Positions 49,501-57,303 of a stretch of 64,000 nt of DNA are shown in pieces (the first letter of the stretch is position 1; each line of letters starts with the position of its first letter). The notes below the pieces were generated by a model. The model saw nothing but the letters and a program-made list of their open reading frames with translations, had not been told where the DNA came from and searched no databases. The translations under genes were made by a program, and so were the position numbers. This DNA comes from Hyphomicrobiales bacterium. Its GTDB lineage: Bacteria > Pseudomonadota > Alphaproteobacteria > Rhizobiales > Beijerinckiaceae. The stretch lies in NCBI GenBank assembly GCA_930633495.1, contig CAKNFJ010000001.1, forward strand, positions 3,743,001-3,807,000, in the 5' to 3' direction.

Positions 49501-50620
49501 AGTGACGCTGGAGACGCTGTCCTCGCTCTTCGCGACGATCTACATGCGGGCCTGGTACCGGCTGATGGGCGCGAGCATCGGCAAGGGTGCGGAGATCTCG
49601 ACCAATCTCTCCGGCCGCTACGATCTCACCGGCATCGGCTCGGGCAATTTCATCGCCGACGAGGTGGTGTTCGGCGACGAGGACATGCGCCGCGGTTATA
49701 TGCGCCTCGATGCGACGCGGACCGGCGAGCAGGTCTTCGTCGGCAACGACGCGGTGGTGCCGCCCGGCGCCGTCATTCCCGACCGCGTGCTGATCGGCAT
49801 CAAGTCGAAGCCGCCGGCCAATGACCGCATGCAGCCGGGCGATACCTGGTTCGGCTCGCCGCCGATCAAGCTGCCCACCCGGCAGAAGGTCGATCTCGGC
49901 GCGGACTGGACCTACAAGCCTTCCTTCGCCAAGCAGTTCGGGCGTGGCGTCTTCGAGGCGCTGCACACCTCCTTCCCCTCGATGCTGTTCATCACCTTCG
50001 GCACGATCGCGGTCGACATGGTGCTGCAGCAGAAGATCAACGAGGGCGACTGGCTTGGGCTCGTGCTCTCCTTCATGGGGGTCGCGGTGCTGATCGCCGT
50101 GGCGCAGGCGCTGATCTGCGCCGCCGTCAAATGGCTGATGATGGGCGCCTACAAGCCGGTCATGAAGCCGATGTGGTCGTGGTGGGCGATGCGCACCGAG
50201 GCCGTGGCGGTGATGTATTGGGGACTCGGCGGCAAGGTGCTGTTCGACTATCTGCGCGGCACGCCGTTCCTGCCCTGGTTCCTGACGCTGTTCGGCGCCA
50301 AATACGGCAAGGGCGTCTGGCTCGACTCCACCGACATCACCGAATTCGACTGCATCAAGGTCGGCGATTTCTGCACGGTGAACGCCCATTCGGCCCTGCA
50401 GACCCATCTGTACGAAGACCGGGTGATGAAGGTCGGCCGGGTGCGCCTCGGCAAGGGCGTCTGCGTCGGCGCGGGCGCGACGGTGCTCTATGACACCCAT
50501 GTCGGGGACTACGCCCAGATCGGGCTGTTGACCGTGATCATGAAGGGCGAGAACCTGCCGGCGCATACGCGCTGGGAGGGCGCGCCCGCGGTGCCGGCGA
50601 AGGCGACGGCGGCGCATTGA
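46598..50620 (+). CDS. Pls/PosA-type single-module NRPS (poly-amino-acid synthetase)
   Basis: A 1,340-residue membrane NRPS. An adenylation domain (about 20-520) has YTSGSTGTPKA at 184-194, NTYGPTEAT at 316, the A8 region GRIDDQVKIRGFR at 424 and the catalytic Lys in GKVDRK (K515). A carrier domain has Ser573 in DLGGHSLL. Six transmembrane helices come in three pairs, each pair followed by a left-handed beta-helix-like C domain (about 747-835, 990-1068 and 1233-1318, with hexapeptides such as IGDHAEIGD). This A-T-(TM2-C)3 order is that of epsilon-poly-L-lysine synthetase. An ATG at 46535 would add 21 residues. No condensation or thioesterase domain is seen. Confidence 0.9.
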   Translation: MNDMTKPPAASDAAGADRLAMLAGEKRPDLIRDEVLAEIFAATVATRPDHAALTDRAHSLSYAEVWALAGKQARSLQLAGVGPGDMVGLWMPRGIELLVAQIAITRAGAAWVPFDAEAPVERIATCLDDAAAKGIVTCAGWAGRAEAIERIVWTPEGLAAGSDATEPPTRPVGLTKDHPAYLIYTSGSTGTPKAIVISHRNICHFLRSGNALYGIGPEDVVFQGASVAFDLSMEEIWTPYLVGATLFVASPEMMGDAEKLPAILDEAGVTVIDTVPTLLGILPADVPSLKLILLGGEALPPAIVQKWSKPGRRILNTYGPTEATVVATAAEVVPGEIVTIGKPIPNYTAYVVSEDLRLLHPGEQGELLIGGPGVAKGYHGRPELTAEKFIANPFAGVAGEGDPVLYRSGDAVSLDENRNIVFHGRIDDQVKIRGFRVELGEIESKLADEPGVGQAAVVLRTDDGIERLVAFVVAEPGVAVDGGALRAALREKLPPYMVPAHFEAVGSLPRMVSGKVDRKMLKAAPLTAPSADGEQEPPRNETEAVLLDAAKRVLGAASLPLEADFFVDLGGHSLLAARFISIVRETPAYAGITLQDVYGARTLRAMAALLDERGAATAEDLSFTPPPFLRRFLCGLAQAAVLPVIIGLSTAQWLGVFVTYMILSGEDLPLLGQIAALLGVYIMIILATGLIAIALKWIVLGRTKPGIYPLWGVYYFRWWFAARVAGLVHIKWLQGTPVMRFYWRLLGARVGRDVIISDYEAGAVDLIEIGDGTSFGSKTTFANGEAIGDKLIIGRITIGKDVSAGASVVLGHGSVIGDHAEIGDLTAIPPGAHIGEAEIWDGTPGRKIGTVDVASLPPLAEASPARRALMTMFYILMLVVLPPVSLLPIFPAFWLFDKIDYFIAGWTEISYLWFLPILTWPTAIGLIAFTVLLMAGLRWLILPRVTSGSYSIHSGFYARKWTVALATEVTLETLSSLFATIYMRAWYRLMGASIGKGAEISTNLSGRYDLTGIGSGNFIADEVVFGDEDMRRGYMRLDATRTGEQVFVGNDAVVPPGAVIPDRVLIGIKSKPPANDRMQPGDTWFGSPPIKLPTRQKVDLGADWTYKPSFAKQFGRGVFEALHTSFPSMLFITFGTIAVDMVLQQKINEGDWLGLVLSFMGVAVLIAVAQALICAAVKWLMMGAYKPVMKPMWSWWAMRTEAVAVMYWGLGGKVLFDYLRGTPFLPWFLTLFGAKYGKGVWLDSTDITEFDCIKVGDFCTVNAHSALQTHLYEDRVMKVGRVRLGKGVCVGAGATVLYDTHVGDYAQIGLLTVIMKGENLPAHTRWEGAPAVPAKATAAH

Positions 50621-50690
50621 GCCGCTTGTCCGTTTGACCGCCGGTCCCCATGGGGACTAAGAGCCTGCACGGATTTTCGCGCAGGCTCCC

Positions 50691-51809
50691 ATGTCGCACA
50701 ACAGCTTCGGCCACCTCTTCCGCGTCACCACCTTCGGCGAGAGCCATGGCCCCGCCATCGGCTGCGTCGTCGATGGCTGCCCGCCGCTGATCCCGCTGAC
50801 GGAAGTCGACATCCAGGGCGATCTCGACCGGCGCCGCCCGGGGCAATCGCGCTTCACGACGCAGCGCCAGGAGCCGGACCAGGTCCGCATCGTTTCCGGC
50901 GTCTTCGCCCGCGAGAGCGACGGGGTGCAGGTGACGACGGGCACTTCGATCGGCCTGCTGATCGACAATGTCGACCAGCGCTCGAAGGACTATTCCGACA
51001 TCAAGGACAAGTACCGGCCGGGACATGCCGATTTCACCTATGACGTGAAATACGGCATCCGCGACTATCGCGGCGGCGGGCGGTCCTCGGCGCGCGAGAC
51101 GGCGATGCGGGTTGCCGCCGGAGCCATCGCCCGCAAGGTCGTGCCCGGTATGGTGGTGCGCGGCGCGCTGGTGCAGATGGGGCCGCACAAGATCGATCGC
51201 GCCAACTGGGACTGGGAAGAGGTCGGCCGCAACCCCTTCTTCTGCCCGGATGCCAAGGCCGCAGCCTTCTTCGCAGAATACCTCGACGGCATCCGCAAGG
51301 CGGGCTCCTCGATCGGCGCGGTGCTGGAGATCGTCGCGGAAGGCGTGCCGGAAGGGCTCGGCGCGCCGATCTATGGCAAGCTCGACTCCGAGATCGCGGC
51401 GGCGCTTATGAGCATCAATGCCGTCAAGGGCGTCGAGATCGGTGAGGGCTTCGGCGCGGCGGAACTCTCGGGCGAGGAGAATGCCGACGAGATGCGCGCG
51501 GGCAATGACGGCAAGCCATTGTTCCTCTCCAACCATGCCGGCGGCATTTTGGGCGGCATCTCGACCGGGCAGCCGATCGTGGCGCGCTTCGCGGTGAAGC
51601 CGACCTCCTCGATCCTGGCGACGCGCGCGACAGTGACGCGCACGGGCGGCGAGGCGGAGATGTTCACGAAGGGGCGGCATGACCCCTGCGTCGGCATTCG
51701 GGCGGTGCCGGTCGGCGAGGCGATGGTCGCCTGCGTGCTGGCCGATCAGTATCTGCGCCATCGCGGGCAGGTGGGCGTGATCGAGCCGCGCTGGCCGTTT
51801 CAGGAGTGA
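50691..51809 (+). CDS. aroC: Chorismate synthase
   Basis: AroC makes chorismate from EPSP using reduced FMN, the branch point for aromatic amino acids and folate pABA. The 372-residue product has [60 protein letters not shown] (in short blocks), and a C-terminal [22 protein letters not shown]. It stands alone after the Pls-like gene and ends just before a palindromic element. Confidence 0.97.
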   Translation: MSHNSFGHLFRVTTFGESHGPAIGCVVDGCPPLIPLTEVDIQGDLDRRRPGQSRFTTQRQEPDQVRIVSGVFARESDGVQVTTGTSIGLLIDNVDQRSKDYSDIKDKYRPGHADFTYDVKYGIRDYRGGGRSSARETAMRVAAGAIARKVVPGMVVRGALVQMGPHKIDRANWDWEEVGRNPFFCPDAKAAAFFAEYLDGIRKAGSSIGAVLEIVAEGVPEGLGAPIYGKLDSEIAAALMSINAVKGVEIGEGFGAAELSGEENADEMRAGNDGKPLFLSNHAGGILGGISTGQPIVARFAVKPTSSILATRATVTRTGGEAEMFTKGRHDPCVGIRAVPVGEAMVACVLADQYLRHRGQVGVIEPRWPFQE

Positions 51810-51819
51810 GATGCACTCC

Positions 51820-51912
51820 GTCATGGTCGGGCTTGTCCCGACTATCCACGTCTTCCTTCGTCGGGGACGGTGTTCAAGACGTGGATGCTCGCCACAAGGG
51901 CGAGCATGACGG
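51820..51912 (-). repeat. Composite palindromic element, copy B
   Basis: Read on the minus strand this has the same internal order as the element at 4528-4617: ATGCTCGCCCTTGTGGCGAGCAT, then a CACGTCTTGAAC/GGAAGACGTG pair, then a TCGGGACAAGCCCGA palindrome. Copy A and copy B agree at roughly nine in ten positions by eye. It lies between aroC and the HTH-RibBX gene. Confidence 0.8.
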
Positions 51913-51921
51913 TGAAGCATC

Positions 51922-51949
51922 TTGCATTTCAGCAATACTGAAAATGCAA
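51922..51949. promoter_or_regulatory. Near-perfect inverted repeat in the ribB promoter
   Basis: The arms are TTGCATTTCAG and CTGAAAATGCAA, differing by one extra A, around CAATA. It sits 46 bp upstream of the start codon. It could be a protein-binding site in the promoter or an RNA hairpin at the 5' end. Confidence 0.5.
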
Positions 51950-51972
51950 ATCTCTTTCATTGCAGATGAAAT

Positions 51973-51996
51973 ATGGCCGTACTAGCTTACGGCCAT
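51973..51996. promoter_or_regulatory. Perfect inverted repeat overlapping the ribB start codon
   Basis: The arms ATGGCCGTA and TACGGCCAT are perfect complements around CTAGCT. The start ATG (51995) is inside the right arm, and no Shine-Dalgarno sequence is visible upstream. In RNA the hairpin would trap the start codon. As DNA it could be an operator for the protein's own N-terminal HTH domain. Confidence 0.6.
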
Positions 51997-53275
51997 GAAG
52001 CTCGACGCCTGGCTCCGGCAACACAAGATCGCACGCAGCGCCTTCGCCAAGCAGGTCGGCCTGTCGCCGGCCAGCGTGACGGCGCTGTGCAACGATCCCG
52101 TCGCCTGGATCTCCCGCGAAAGTGCCGAGCGCATCGCCGCCACCACCAGCGGCGCCGTCACCCCCAATGATTTTCTGGGCCTGTCAGGGCCGCGTGAGGC
52201 TGCCATGTCGAACAAAGTCGCCGAGACCATCGAAGCCTTCGCCCGGGGCGAGATCGTCATCGTCACCGATGACGACGACCGCGAGAACGAAGGCGATCTC
52301 ATCGTCGCCGCCTCGCTCTGCACGCAGGAGAAGATGGCCTTCATCATCCGCAACACCTGCGGCATCGTCTGCGCACCGCTGACGGTGGCCGAAGCGCGGC
52401 GCCTGCGGCTGGACCCGATGGTCTCGTCCAACGACGCGCCGCTCGGCACGGCCTTCACCATCACCGTCGACGTCAAGCACGGGCTCACCACCGGCATCTC
52501 GGCCGAGCAGCGCACCAACACCGTGCGCGCACTCGCCAACGGCAATATGGGCGCCGCCGATTTCGTGCGGCCCGGCCATGTCTTTCCGTTGATCGCCAAG
52601 GATGGCGGCGTGCTGATGCGTTCGGGCCATACCGAGGCGGCCGTCGACCTGTGCAAGCTCGCCGATCTGCCGCCGGTCGGCGTGATCTGCGAACTCGCCA
52701 ATGACGACGGCACGGTGATGAAGGGCGCGCAGATCACCGCCTTCGCCGAAAAGCATGGGCTGAAGCAGATTACGGTCGCCGACCTGATCGCCTATCGCCA
52801 GTCGCGCGAGAAGCTGGTCGAGCGCGTGCATTCCTTCCCGGTCAAGACCGAGTTCGGCGAGATGACCGGGCATGTCTACATCACGCCCTTCGACAACACG
52901 CAGCATTTCGCTTTCGTGATGGGCAAGCTCGGCGACGGCGAGAAGGTGCCGGCCCGGCTGCATCGCGCCGATGTCGTCGCCGACGTGCTCGGCGGCGCGG
53001 GCTCGGTCCAATGCGCGCTGCGACGTTTCCAGCAGGAAGGCAAGGGCGTCCTGGTCTATCTGCGCGATGGCAGCGCCGGCGTGCCGATCAAGAGCGTCGA
53101 GGACGAAGGCTCCGACGCACTGCGCAACCAGGAATGGCGCGAGGTCGGCCTCGGCGCGCAGATCCTGCGCGACCTTGGCGTCAGCTCGATCGTGAACCTC
53201 GCCTCTTCGCCACGCTCCTTCGTGGGCCTGAGCGGGTTCGGCATCGAGATCGCGGAGACGGCGCCACTCGAGTAA
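51995..53275 (+). CDS. ribB: HTH-RibBX fusion: DHBP synthase with N-terminal Cro-like domain
   Basis: A 426-residue protein. Residues 1-65 look like a Cro/YdaS-type helix-turn-helix (AFAKQVGLSPASVTALCND, then AERIAATTSGAVTPNDFLG). A canonical RibB start MSNKVAETIEAFARGE follows at residue 71 (ATG at 52205). The RibB domain has DDDDRENEGDLI, RSGHTEAAVDL and the ligands of 3,4-dihydroxy-2-butanone-4-phosphate synthase. The C-terminal RibA-like domain lacks the zinc cysteines of GTP cyclohydrolase II, so it is the degenerate X domain of alphaproteobacterial RibBX. No stop separates the HTH from RibB. Confidence 0.9.
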   Translation: MKLDAWLRQHKIARSAFAKQVGLSPASVTALCNDPVAWISRESAERIAATTSGAVTPNDFLGLSGPREAAMSNKVAETIEAFARGEIVIVTDDDDRENEGDLIVAASLCTQEKMAFIIRNTCGIVCAPLTVAEARRLRLDPMVSSNDAPLGTAFTITVDVKHGLTTGISAEQRTNTVRALANGNMGAADFVRPGHVFPLIAKDGGVLMRSGHTEAAVDLCKLADLPPVGVICELANDDGTVMKGAQITAFAEKHGLKQITVADLIAYRQSREKLVERVHSFPVKTEFGEMTGHVYITPFDNTQHFAFVMGKLGDGEKVPARLHRADVVADVLGGAGSVQCALRRFQQEGKGVLVYLRDGSAGVPIKSVEDEGSDALRNQEWREVGLGAQILRDLGVSSIVNLASSPRSFVGLSGFGIEIAETAPLE

Positions 53276-53283
53276 GGGCGCGC

Positions 53284-54213
53284 TCAGCTCCCCATCAGCG
53301 CTCCAACATGGGCGGCCGTCGATTTCGCCAGCGCGTCGAGGTCGTAGCCGCCTTCCAGCACGGAGACGATCCGGCCGCCGGCATATCTGTCTGCCGCATC
53401 CATCAGCTTCTGCGTGGCCCAGGCGAAATCGGCCTCGCGCAGATTGATGGTGGCGAGCGGATCGCGCCAATGCGCATCGAAGCCGGCCGAAATTACGATG
53501 AGATCGGGCTGGAAGGCATCCAGGCGAGGCAGGATCGCGACCTCGAAGGCCTCGCGGAACGCGTCCGAGCCTTCGCCGGCATGCAGCGGGGCGTTGACGA
53601 TGGTCCCGTGCTTCCCGCGCTCGGAGGCTGCGCCCGTTCCCGGATAGAGCGGCATCTCATGCGTCGAAGCGTAGAGCACGCTGGCATCGTCCCAGAAGAT
53701 GTCCTGGGTGCCGTTGCCGTGATGGACGTCCCAGTCGACGATCGCCACGCGCTCGGCGCCATGGGCCTTCTGCGCATGGCGTGCCGCGATGGCGGCGTGG
53801 TTGAAGAAGCAGAAGCCCATGGCGCGGTCGTGCTCGGCGTGGTGGCCGGGCGGCCGCATCGCGAGGAAGGCGTTGCGGGCCTTGCCGGTCATGACCTCGT
53901 CTACCGCCGTCGCGGCCCCGCCGACCGCGCGCATGACCGCTTCCATCGTGCCGGGCGACATGAAGGTGTCGCCATCGACCTGGATGAAGCCGGCGGCGGG
54001 AGCCGAGGCGATCAGGGCTTCCGCATAGGGGGAAGCGTGGCAGAGCGTGACCTGTTCGAGCGTTCCGTGCGGCGCCTCCACCCGAATCAGTGAGGCGAAA
54101 CGCTCGGCTTCCAGCGCCCGGTCCACCGCCCTCAACCGGTCGGCGCATTCGGGGTGGCCCGGCGGCATGGCGTGCTCGATGCCCGCCTGATGGGTAATGA
54201 GAAGCGTGGTCAA
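53284..54213 (-). CDS. Histone deacetylase family protein
   Basis: A 309-residue zinc hydrolase of the HDAC/acetylpolyamine amidohydrolase/acetoin-utilisation superfamily. It has AMRPPGHHAEHDRAMGFCFFN in blocks, VDWDVHHGNGTQDIF with the zinc Asp and His, the second zinc Asp in SAGFDAHWRDPL, and GGYDLDAL. Bacterial members deacetylate polyamines or proteins, and the substrate is not known here. The frame runs on upstream to 54351, but a TTG at 54213 begins just before the conserved LLITHQAGIEH and is the best start. Confidence 0.9.
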   Translation of the reverse strand: MTTLLITHQAGIEHAMPPGHPECADRLRAVDRALEAERFASLIRVEAPHGTLEQVTLCHASPYAEALIASAPAAGFIQVDGDTFMSPGTMEAVMRAVGGAATAVDEVMTGKARNAFLAMRPPGHHAEHDRAMGFCFFNHAAIAARHAQKAHGAERVAIVDWDVHHGNGTQDIFWDDASVLYASTHEMPLYPGTGAASERGKHGTIVNAPLHAGEGSDAFREAFEVAILPRLDAFQPDLIVISAGFDAHWRDPLATINLREADFAWATQKLMDAADRYAGGRIVSVLEGGYDLDALAKSTAAHVGALMGS

Positions 54214-54437
54214 GCGAGCTTTCCCGGGAGGCTGGTGTTGAAAATGAGTGCACAGCGTGGCCGGTTTGCCACGCTTGCGCGCCATCAGGGCATCAGAAGG
54301 GGAACTTGATTGCGCCTCGCCGGTTTGAGGCCTAGTGCTGCGCCAGACCATCGCTGCCCGTTCAAAGCGCGGGCGATACGAAGCGTTAACTCTCCATTCA
54401 TCATAAAGGCTGCCTTCGGGTCGCTCTGGTGGAAGCT

Positions 54438-55034
54438 ATGAAGAAGACGGTTTTCGTTGCCCTGGCGGTCTCCGCCCTTCTGGGCGCCTGCCAGTACAAG
54501 AGCGTCGCCGCTCCGGAGCTGTCAGCCCGTGACGCGGAATATATCGCGCTCGTCCCCAAATTCGATACCCACCTTCCTTATCTTCCCTACGAGATCGCCG
54601 ATCCGACCGGCCAGCCGCCCGGCACGATCTATATCGATACGAAGGAGAAGTTCCTCTATCTCGTGCTGCCGAACAAGAAGGCGATCCGCTACGGCGTCGC
54701 GACCGGCGAGGAGGCTTATGGCTGGACCGGCGAGGCCGTGATCCAGCGCAAGGCGGAATGGCCGCGCTGGACCCCCCCGGCGGAGATGATCAAGCGCTGG
54801 CCGCACCTCAAGCCGGTTGCCGGCGGGCTTGCCGGCGGTCCCGACAATCCGCTCGGCGCGCGCGCGCTCTACCTCTATCAGGGCGGCAAGGACACGCTGT
54901 ATCGCATCCACGGGACCAACGAGCCGGAGACGATCGGCCGGTCGGCCTCGTCCGGCTGCATCCGCATGCGCAATATCGACGTGATCGACCTCTACAACCG
55001 CGTTCCCGCGGGCGCGAAGGTCGTCGTCGTCTGA
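54438..55034 (+). CDS. L,D-transpeptidase (YkuD) lipoprotein
   Basis: A 198-residue lipoprotein. The signal is MKKTVFVALAVSALLGACQ with acylated Cys at residue 18. A YkuD catalytic domain has IHGTNEPETIGRSASSGCIR, with the His in HGT and the catalytic Cys in SSGCIRM, near residues 163-181. It makes 3-3 peptidoglycan cross-links or attaches proteins to peptidoglycan. A GTG at 54429 in the same frame is less likely. A stem-loop terminator follows. Confidence 0.94.
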   Translation: MKKTVFVALAVSALLGACQYKSVAAPELSARDAEYIALVPKFDTHLPYLPYEIADPTGQPPGTIYIDTKEKFLYLVLPNKKAIRYGVATGEEAYGWTGEAVIQRKAEWPRWTPPAEMIKRWPHLKPVAGGLAGGPDNPLGARALYLYQGGKDTLYRIHGTNEPETIGRSASSGCIRMRNIDVIDLYNRVPAGAKVVVV

Positions 55035-55060
55035 TTGCATCGGATCGTTCAGAGATTTCG

Positions 55061-55088
55061 GCGGGCGGCCTTCGGGGCCGCCCGTTTT
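55061..55088 (+). terminator. Terminator after the L,D-transpeptidase gene
   Basis: A hairpin with arms GGGCGGCC and GGCCGCCC around TTCGG is followed by GTTTTCG. It begins 26 bp past the stop and is a likely Rho-independent end. Confidence 0.85.
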
Positions 55089-55119
55089 CGTTCGGGCATG
55101 TTTTCAGCGAACCACCCCT

Positions 55120-55250
55120 GTCATTCCGAGGCTTCACGTCAACGAAGAGCCCGGAGCCACGACTGGGCGAGCCCTTGCCGGTCGGTGGCTGCGAGCGTTG
55201 CGCCCAGTCGTGGGGTCCGGGTTCATGCCTTTGGCATGCCCTGGAATGAC
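55120..55250 (+). repeat. 131-bp nested palindromic element, second copy
   Basis: It has the same length and orientation as the element at 23046-23176. Outer arms are GTCATTCCGAGG and CCCTGGAATGAC, and inner arms are CCACGACTGGGCG and CGCCCAGTCGTGG. The centre has diverged more than the arms, which suggests selection for the hairpin. Confidence 0.78.
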
Positions 55251-55306
55251 AACGCCGTCGCGTGAGGAAATCGCGGCTCCAGAGTGGGCTTAAGGGGCCC
55301 GGCCCA

Positions 55307-55342
55307 AGAAAAAGGCCGGTGGGAGCTGGGCTCCGCACCGGC
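55307..55342 (-). terminator. Rho-independent terminator on the minus strand
   Basis: Read on the minus strand, the hairpin has arms GGCCGGTGC and CACCGGCC with an internal GGAGC/GCTCC pair, followed by TTTTTCTTG. It ends a minus-strand transcript reading towards lower coordinates, and so supports the small gene at 55369-55578. Confidence 0.8.
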
Positions 55343-55368
55343 CAGTATAGGGTCTCGAAACGGCGGTT

Positions 55369-55578
55369 TCAGTCGCTGAAACCATGGCGCAGAACGCCGG
55401 GTAGATCGGTCCTGCGTGCCTCGCCGTGCTTCCTCAACGCGCCTGACAACTGCCTGGTTCCCGCGGCGACCGCCTGAATCGCGATCGGACGGAACCGAGG
55501 GGCATAGGTTTCGCGCGCCGAGGCGTCATGAAAACCCTTGCGCATCTGCATCTGGGGGCGGGCGTCGTGTTGAAACAT
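55369..55578 (-). CDS. Small basic hypothetical protein
   Basis: A 69-residue frame from an ATG at 55578, reading MFQHDARPQMQMRKGFHDASAR. It is basic with no membrane segment or known motif. The frame continues upstream to an ATG at 55635. A clear minus-strand terminator starts about 25 bp past the stop, which supports a transcribed unit. The ribosome site (AGGAG two bases before the ATG) is too close to be ideal. It could be a small protein or just part of a noncoding transcript. Confidence 0.45.
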   Translation of the reverse strand: MFQHDARPQMQMRKGFHDASARETYAPRFRPIAIQAVAAGTRQLSGALRKHGEARRTDLPGVLRHGFSD

Positions 55579-55726
55579 GGCTCCTGACTCGCTGATGACC
55601 GGACGCCGGGGGCTCGCGCCCGCCGACCTCGTCACCTTGTCCGGCGATCGGGACGGAGCCGGGGCGCCTCTGTGATATGTTCATGGCAATCCGTGGCCCG
55701 GCGCGTTTCCGGCCATATTCATGAAC

Positions 55727-55766
55727 AAAACGGAAAGGGCCGGGCGGTTGTCGCCCGGCCCTTCCG
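55727..55766 (-). terminator. Terminator of the class III aminotransferase gene
   Basis: A GC-rich hairpin with arms GGAAGGGCCGGGCG and CGCCCGGCCCTTTCC around ACAAC on the minus strand is followed by GTTTT. It lies 23 bp past the aminotransferase stop. Confidence 0.85.
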
Positions 55767-55788
55767 ATATTGAACCGTCCTGCGATCG

Positions 55789-57168
55789 TCAGGCGGCGAG
55801 CAGGCCTTCGGCCTTGGCCCAGTCCAGGGTCTTGTCGAGGGCGCGCTCGAAGCGGCTGAACATCTCCTCGATCTCGGCATCGTTGATGACCAGCGGCGGG
55901 CAGAAGGCGAGACGGTCGCCCATGGCGCGGGTGATGAGGCCCTCCTGCAGGGCGAAGGCGACAGCCTTGGCGCCGACACCCTTCTTGACCTCGAAGGCGG
56001 CCTTCGTCGCCTTGTCCCTGACCAGCTCGGCGCCGCCGATCAGGCCGACGCCGCGCGCCTCGCCGACGAGCGGATGCTCGGCGAGCTTGTTCAGGCGGCG
56101 GATGAAGGTCGGCGAGACCTTCTCGACATGCTCTACGATCTTCTCGCGCTGATAGATCTCCAGCGTCTTCACCGCGACGGCGCAGCCGACGGGATGACCG
56201 GCATAGGTGTTGCCGTGGCCGAAGGTGCCGATCTTGCGGCTCTGGTCGACGAGGACGTCATAGACCTTGTCGTTCATCATCACGGCGCTGAGCGGGAAAT
56301 AGGCCGAGGTGATCTGCTTGGCGAGCGAGATCGTGTCGGCGTTCAGGCCGTAGGTCTCGGTGCCGAACATCTTGCCGGTGCGGCCGAAGCCGGTGATGAC
56401 CTCGTCCGAGATGAAGAGGATGTCGTATTTGGCGAGGACGGCGTTGATCTTCTCGAAATAGCCGTCCGGCGGGGTGATGGCGCCACCGGCACCCATCACC
56501 GGCTCCGCGATGAAGGCGGCGACGGTATCCGGCCCTTCGCGCAGGATCATCTCCTCGAGCTCGGCGGCAAGCCGCGTCGAGTAGTCCTGCTCGCTCTCGC
56601 CCGGCTCGGCGAAGCGGTAGTGGTGCGGGCAGGAGGTGTGCAGGATGCCCGGCAGCGGCAGGTCGAAGTCGATATGGTTGTTCGGCAGGCCGGTCAGCGA
56701 GGCGGAGGCGACGGTGACGCCGTGATAGCCCTTCAGCCGCGAGATGATCTTCTTCTTTTGCGGGCGCCCGAGCGCGTTGTTCATGTACCAGACGATCTTG
56801 ACCTGGGTGTCGTTGGCGTCGGAGCCGGAGGCGCCGTAGAACACCTTGGAGATCGGAACCGGAGCGATTTCCTTCAGCTTCTCGGCGAGCTCGATCGCCG
56901 GATCATGGCTGCGCCCGCCGAAGATATGGGTGAAGGGCAGCTTCTTCATCTGCTCATAGGCAGTCTCGATCAGCTCCTGGTTGGAATAGCCGAGCGAGGT
57001 GCACCACAGGCCCGCCATGCCCTCGATATATTCCTTGCCGGCGGAATCGTAGACATAGATGCCCTTGCCGCTCTCCAGCATGAGAGGGCCCGTCTGCCGA
57101 TGCGTGGCGAGGTTGGTATAGGGATGGACCAGGGTCTCGATATCCCTGACAGCGACGTTCGACAGCAT
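55789..57168 (-). CDS. Class III aminotransferase (omega-amino acid:pyruvate type)
   Basis: A 459-residue PLP enzyme. It has FYGASGSDANDTQVK, ISRLKGYHGVTVASASLTG (in blocks), the PLP-binding FISDEVITGFGRTG with Asp pairing the pyridine nitrogen, and the internal-aldimine Lys in ISLAKQITSAYFPLS near residue 286. Members accept beta-alanine, GABA, putrescine or aromatic omega-amines and use pyruvate or 2-oxoglutarate as acceptor. The substrate here is not clear. It lies 135 bp downstream of the amidase gene on the same strand and may act on the amidase's amine product. Confidence 0.9.
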   Translation of the reverse strand: MLSNVAVRDIETLVHPYTNLATHRQTGPLMLESGKGIYVYDSAGKEYIEGMAGLWCTSLGYSNQELIETAYEQMKKLPFTHIFGGRSHDPAIELAEKLKEIAPVPISKVFYGASGSDANDTQVKIVWYMNNALGRPQKKKIISRLKGYHGVTVASASLTGLPNNHIDFDLPLPGILHTSCPHHYRFAEPGESEQDYSTRLAAELEEMILREGPDTVAAFIAEPVMGAGGAITPPDGYFEKINAVLAKYDILFISDEVITGFGRTGKMFGTETYGLNADTISLAKQITSAYFPLSAVMMNDKVYDVLVDQSRKIGTFGHGNTYAGHPVGCAVAVKTLEIYQREKIVEHVEKVSPTFIRRLNKLAEHPLVGEARGVGLIGGAELVRDKATKAAFEVKKGVGAKAVAFALQEGLITRAMGDRLAFCPPLVINDAEIEEMFSRFERALDKTLDWAKAEGLLAA

Positions 57169-57303
57169 GATGGGCTCCCGGTTCTGTTTAATATTCTTGC
57201 CAGCATACGCCGATATGGCCGCAAATGTTGAGCGATTTTGGCGCAGGGGGCGCCAGACTCTGCTGCAAGGCGGCTGAACGTCAGAATTGCCGGCCGCGCG
57301 GCC

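Noticed and set aside
51810..51994. FMN riboswitch upstream of ribB
   Set aside because: The conserved RFN core (GGGGCAGGGTGAAATTCCCGAC-type blocks) is not present. The leader contains only inverted repeats and a palindromic element.
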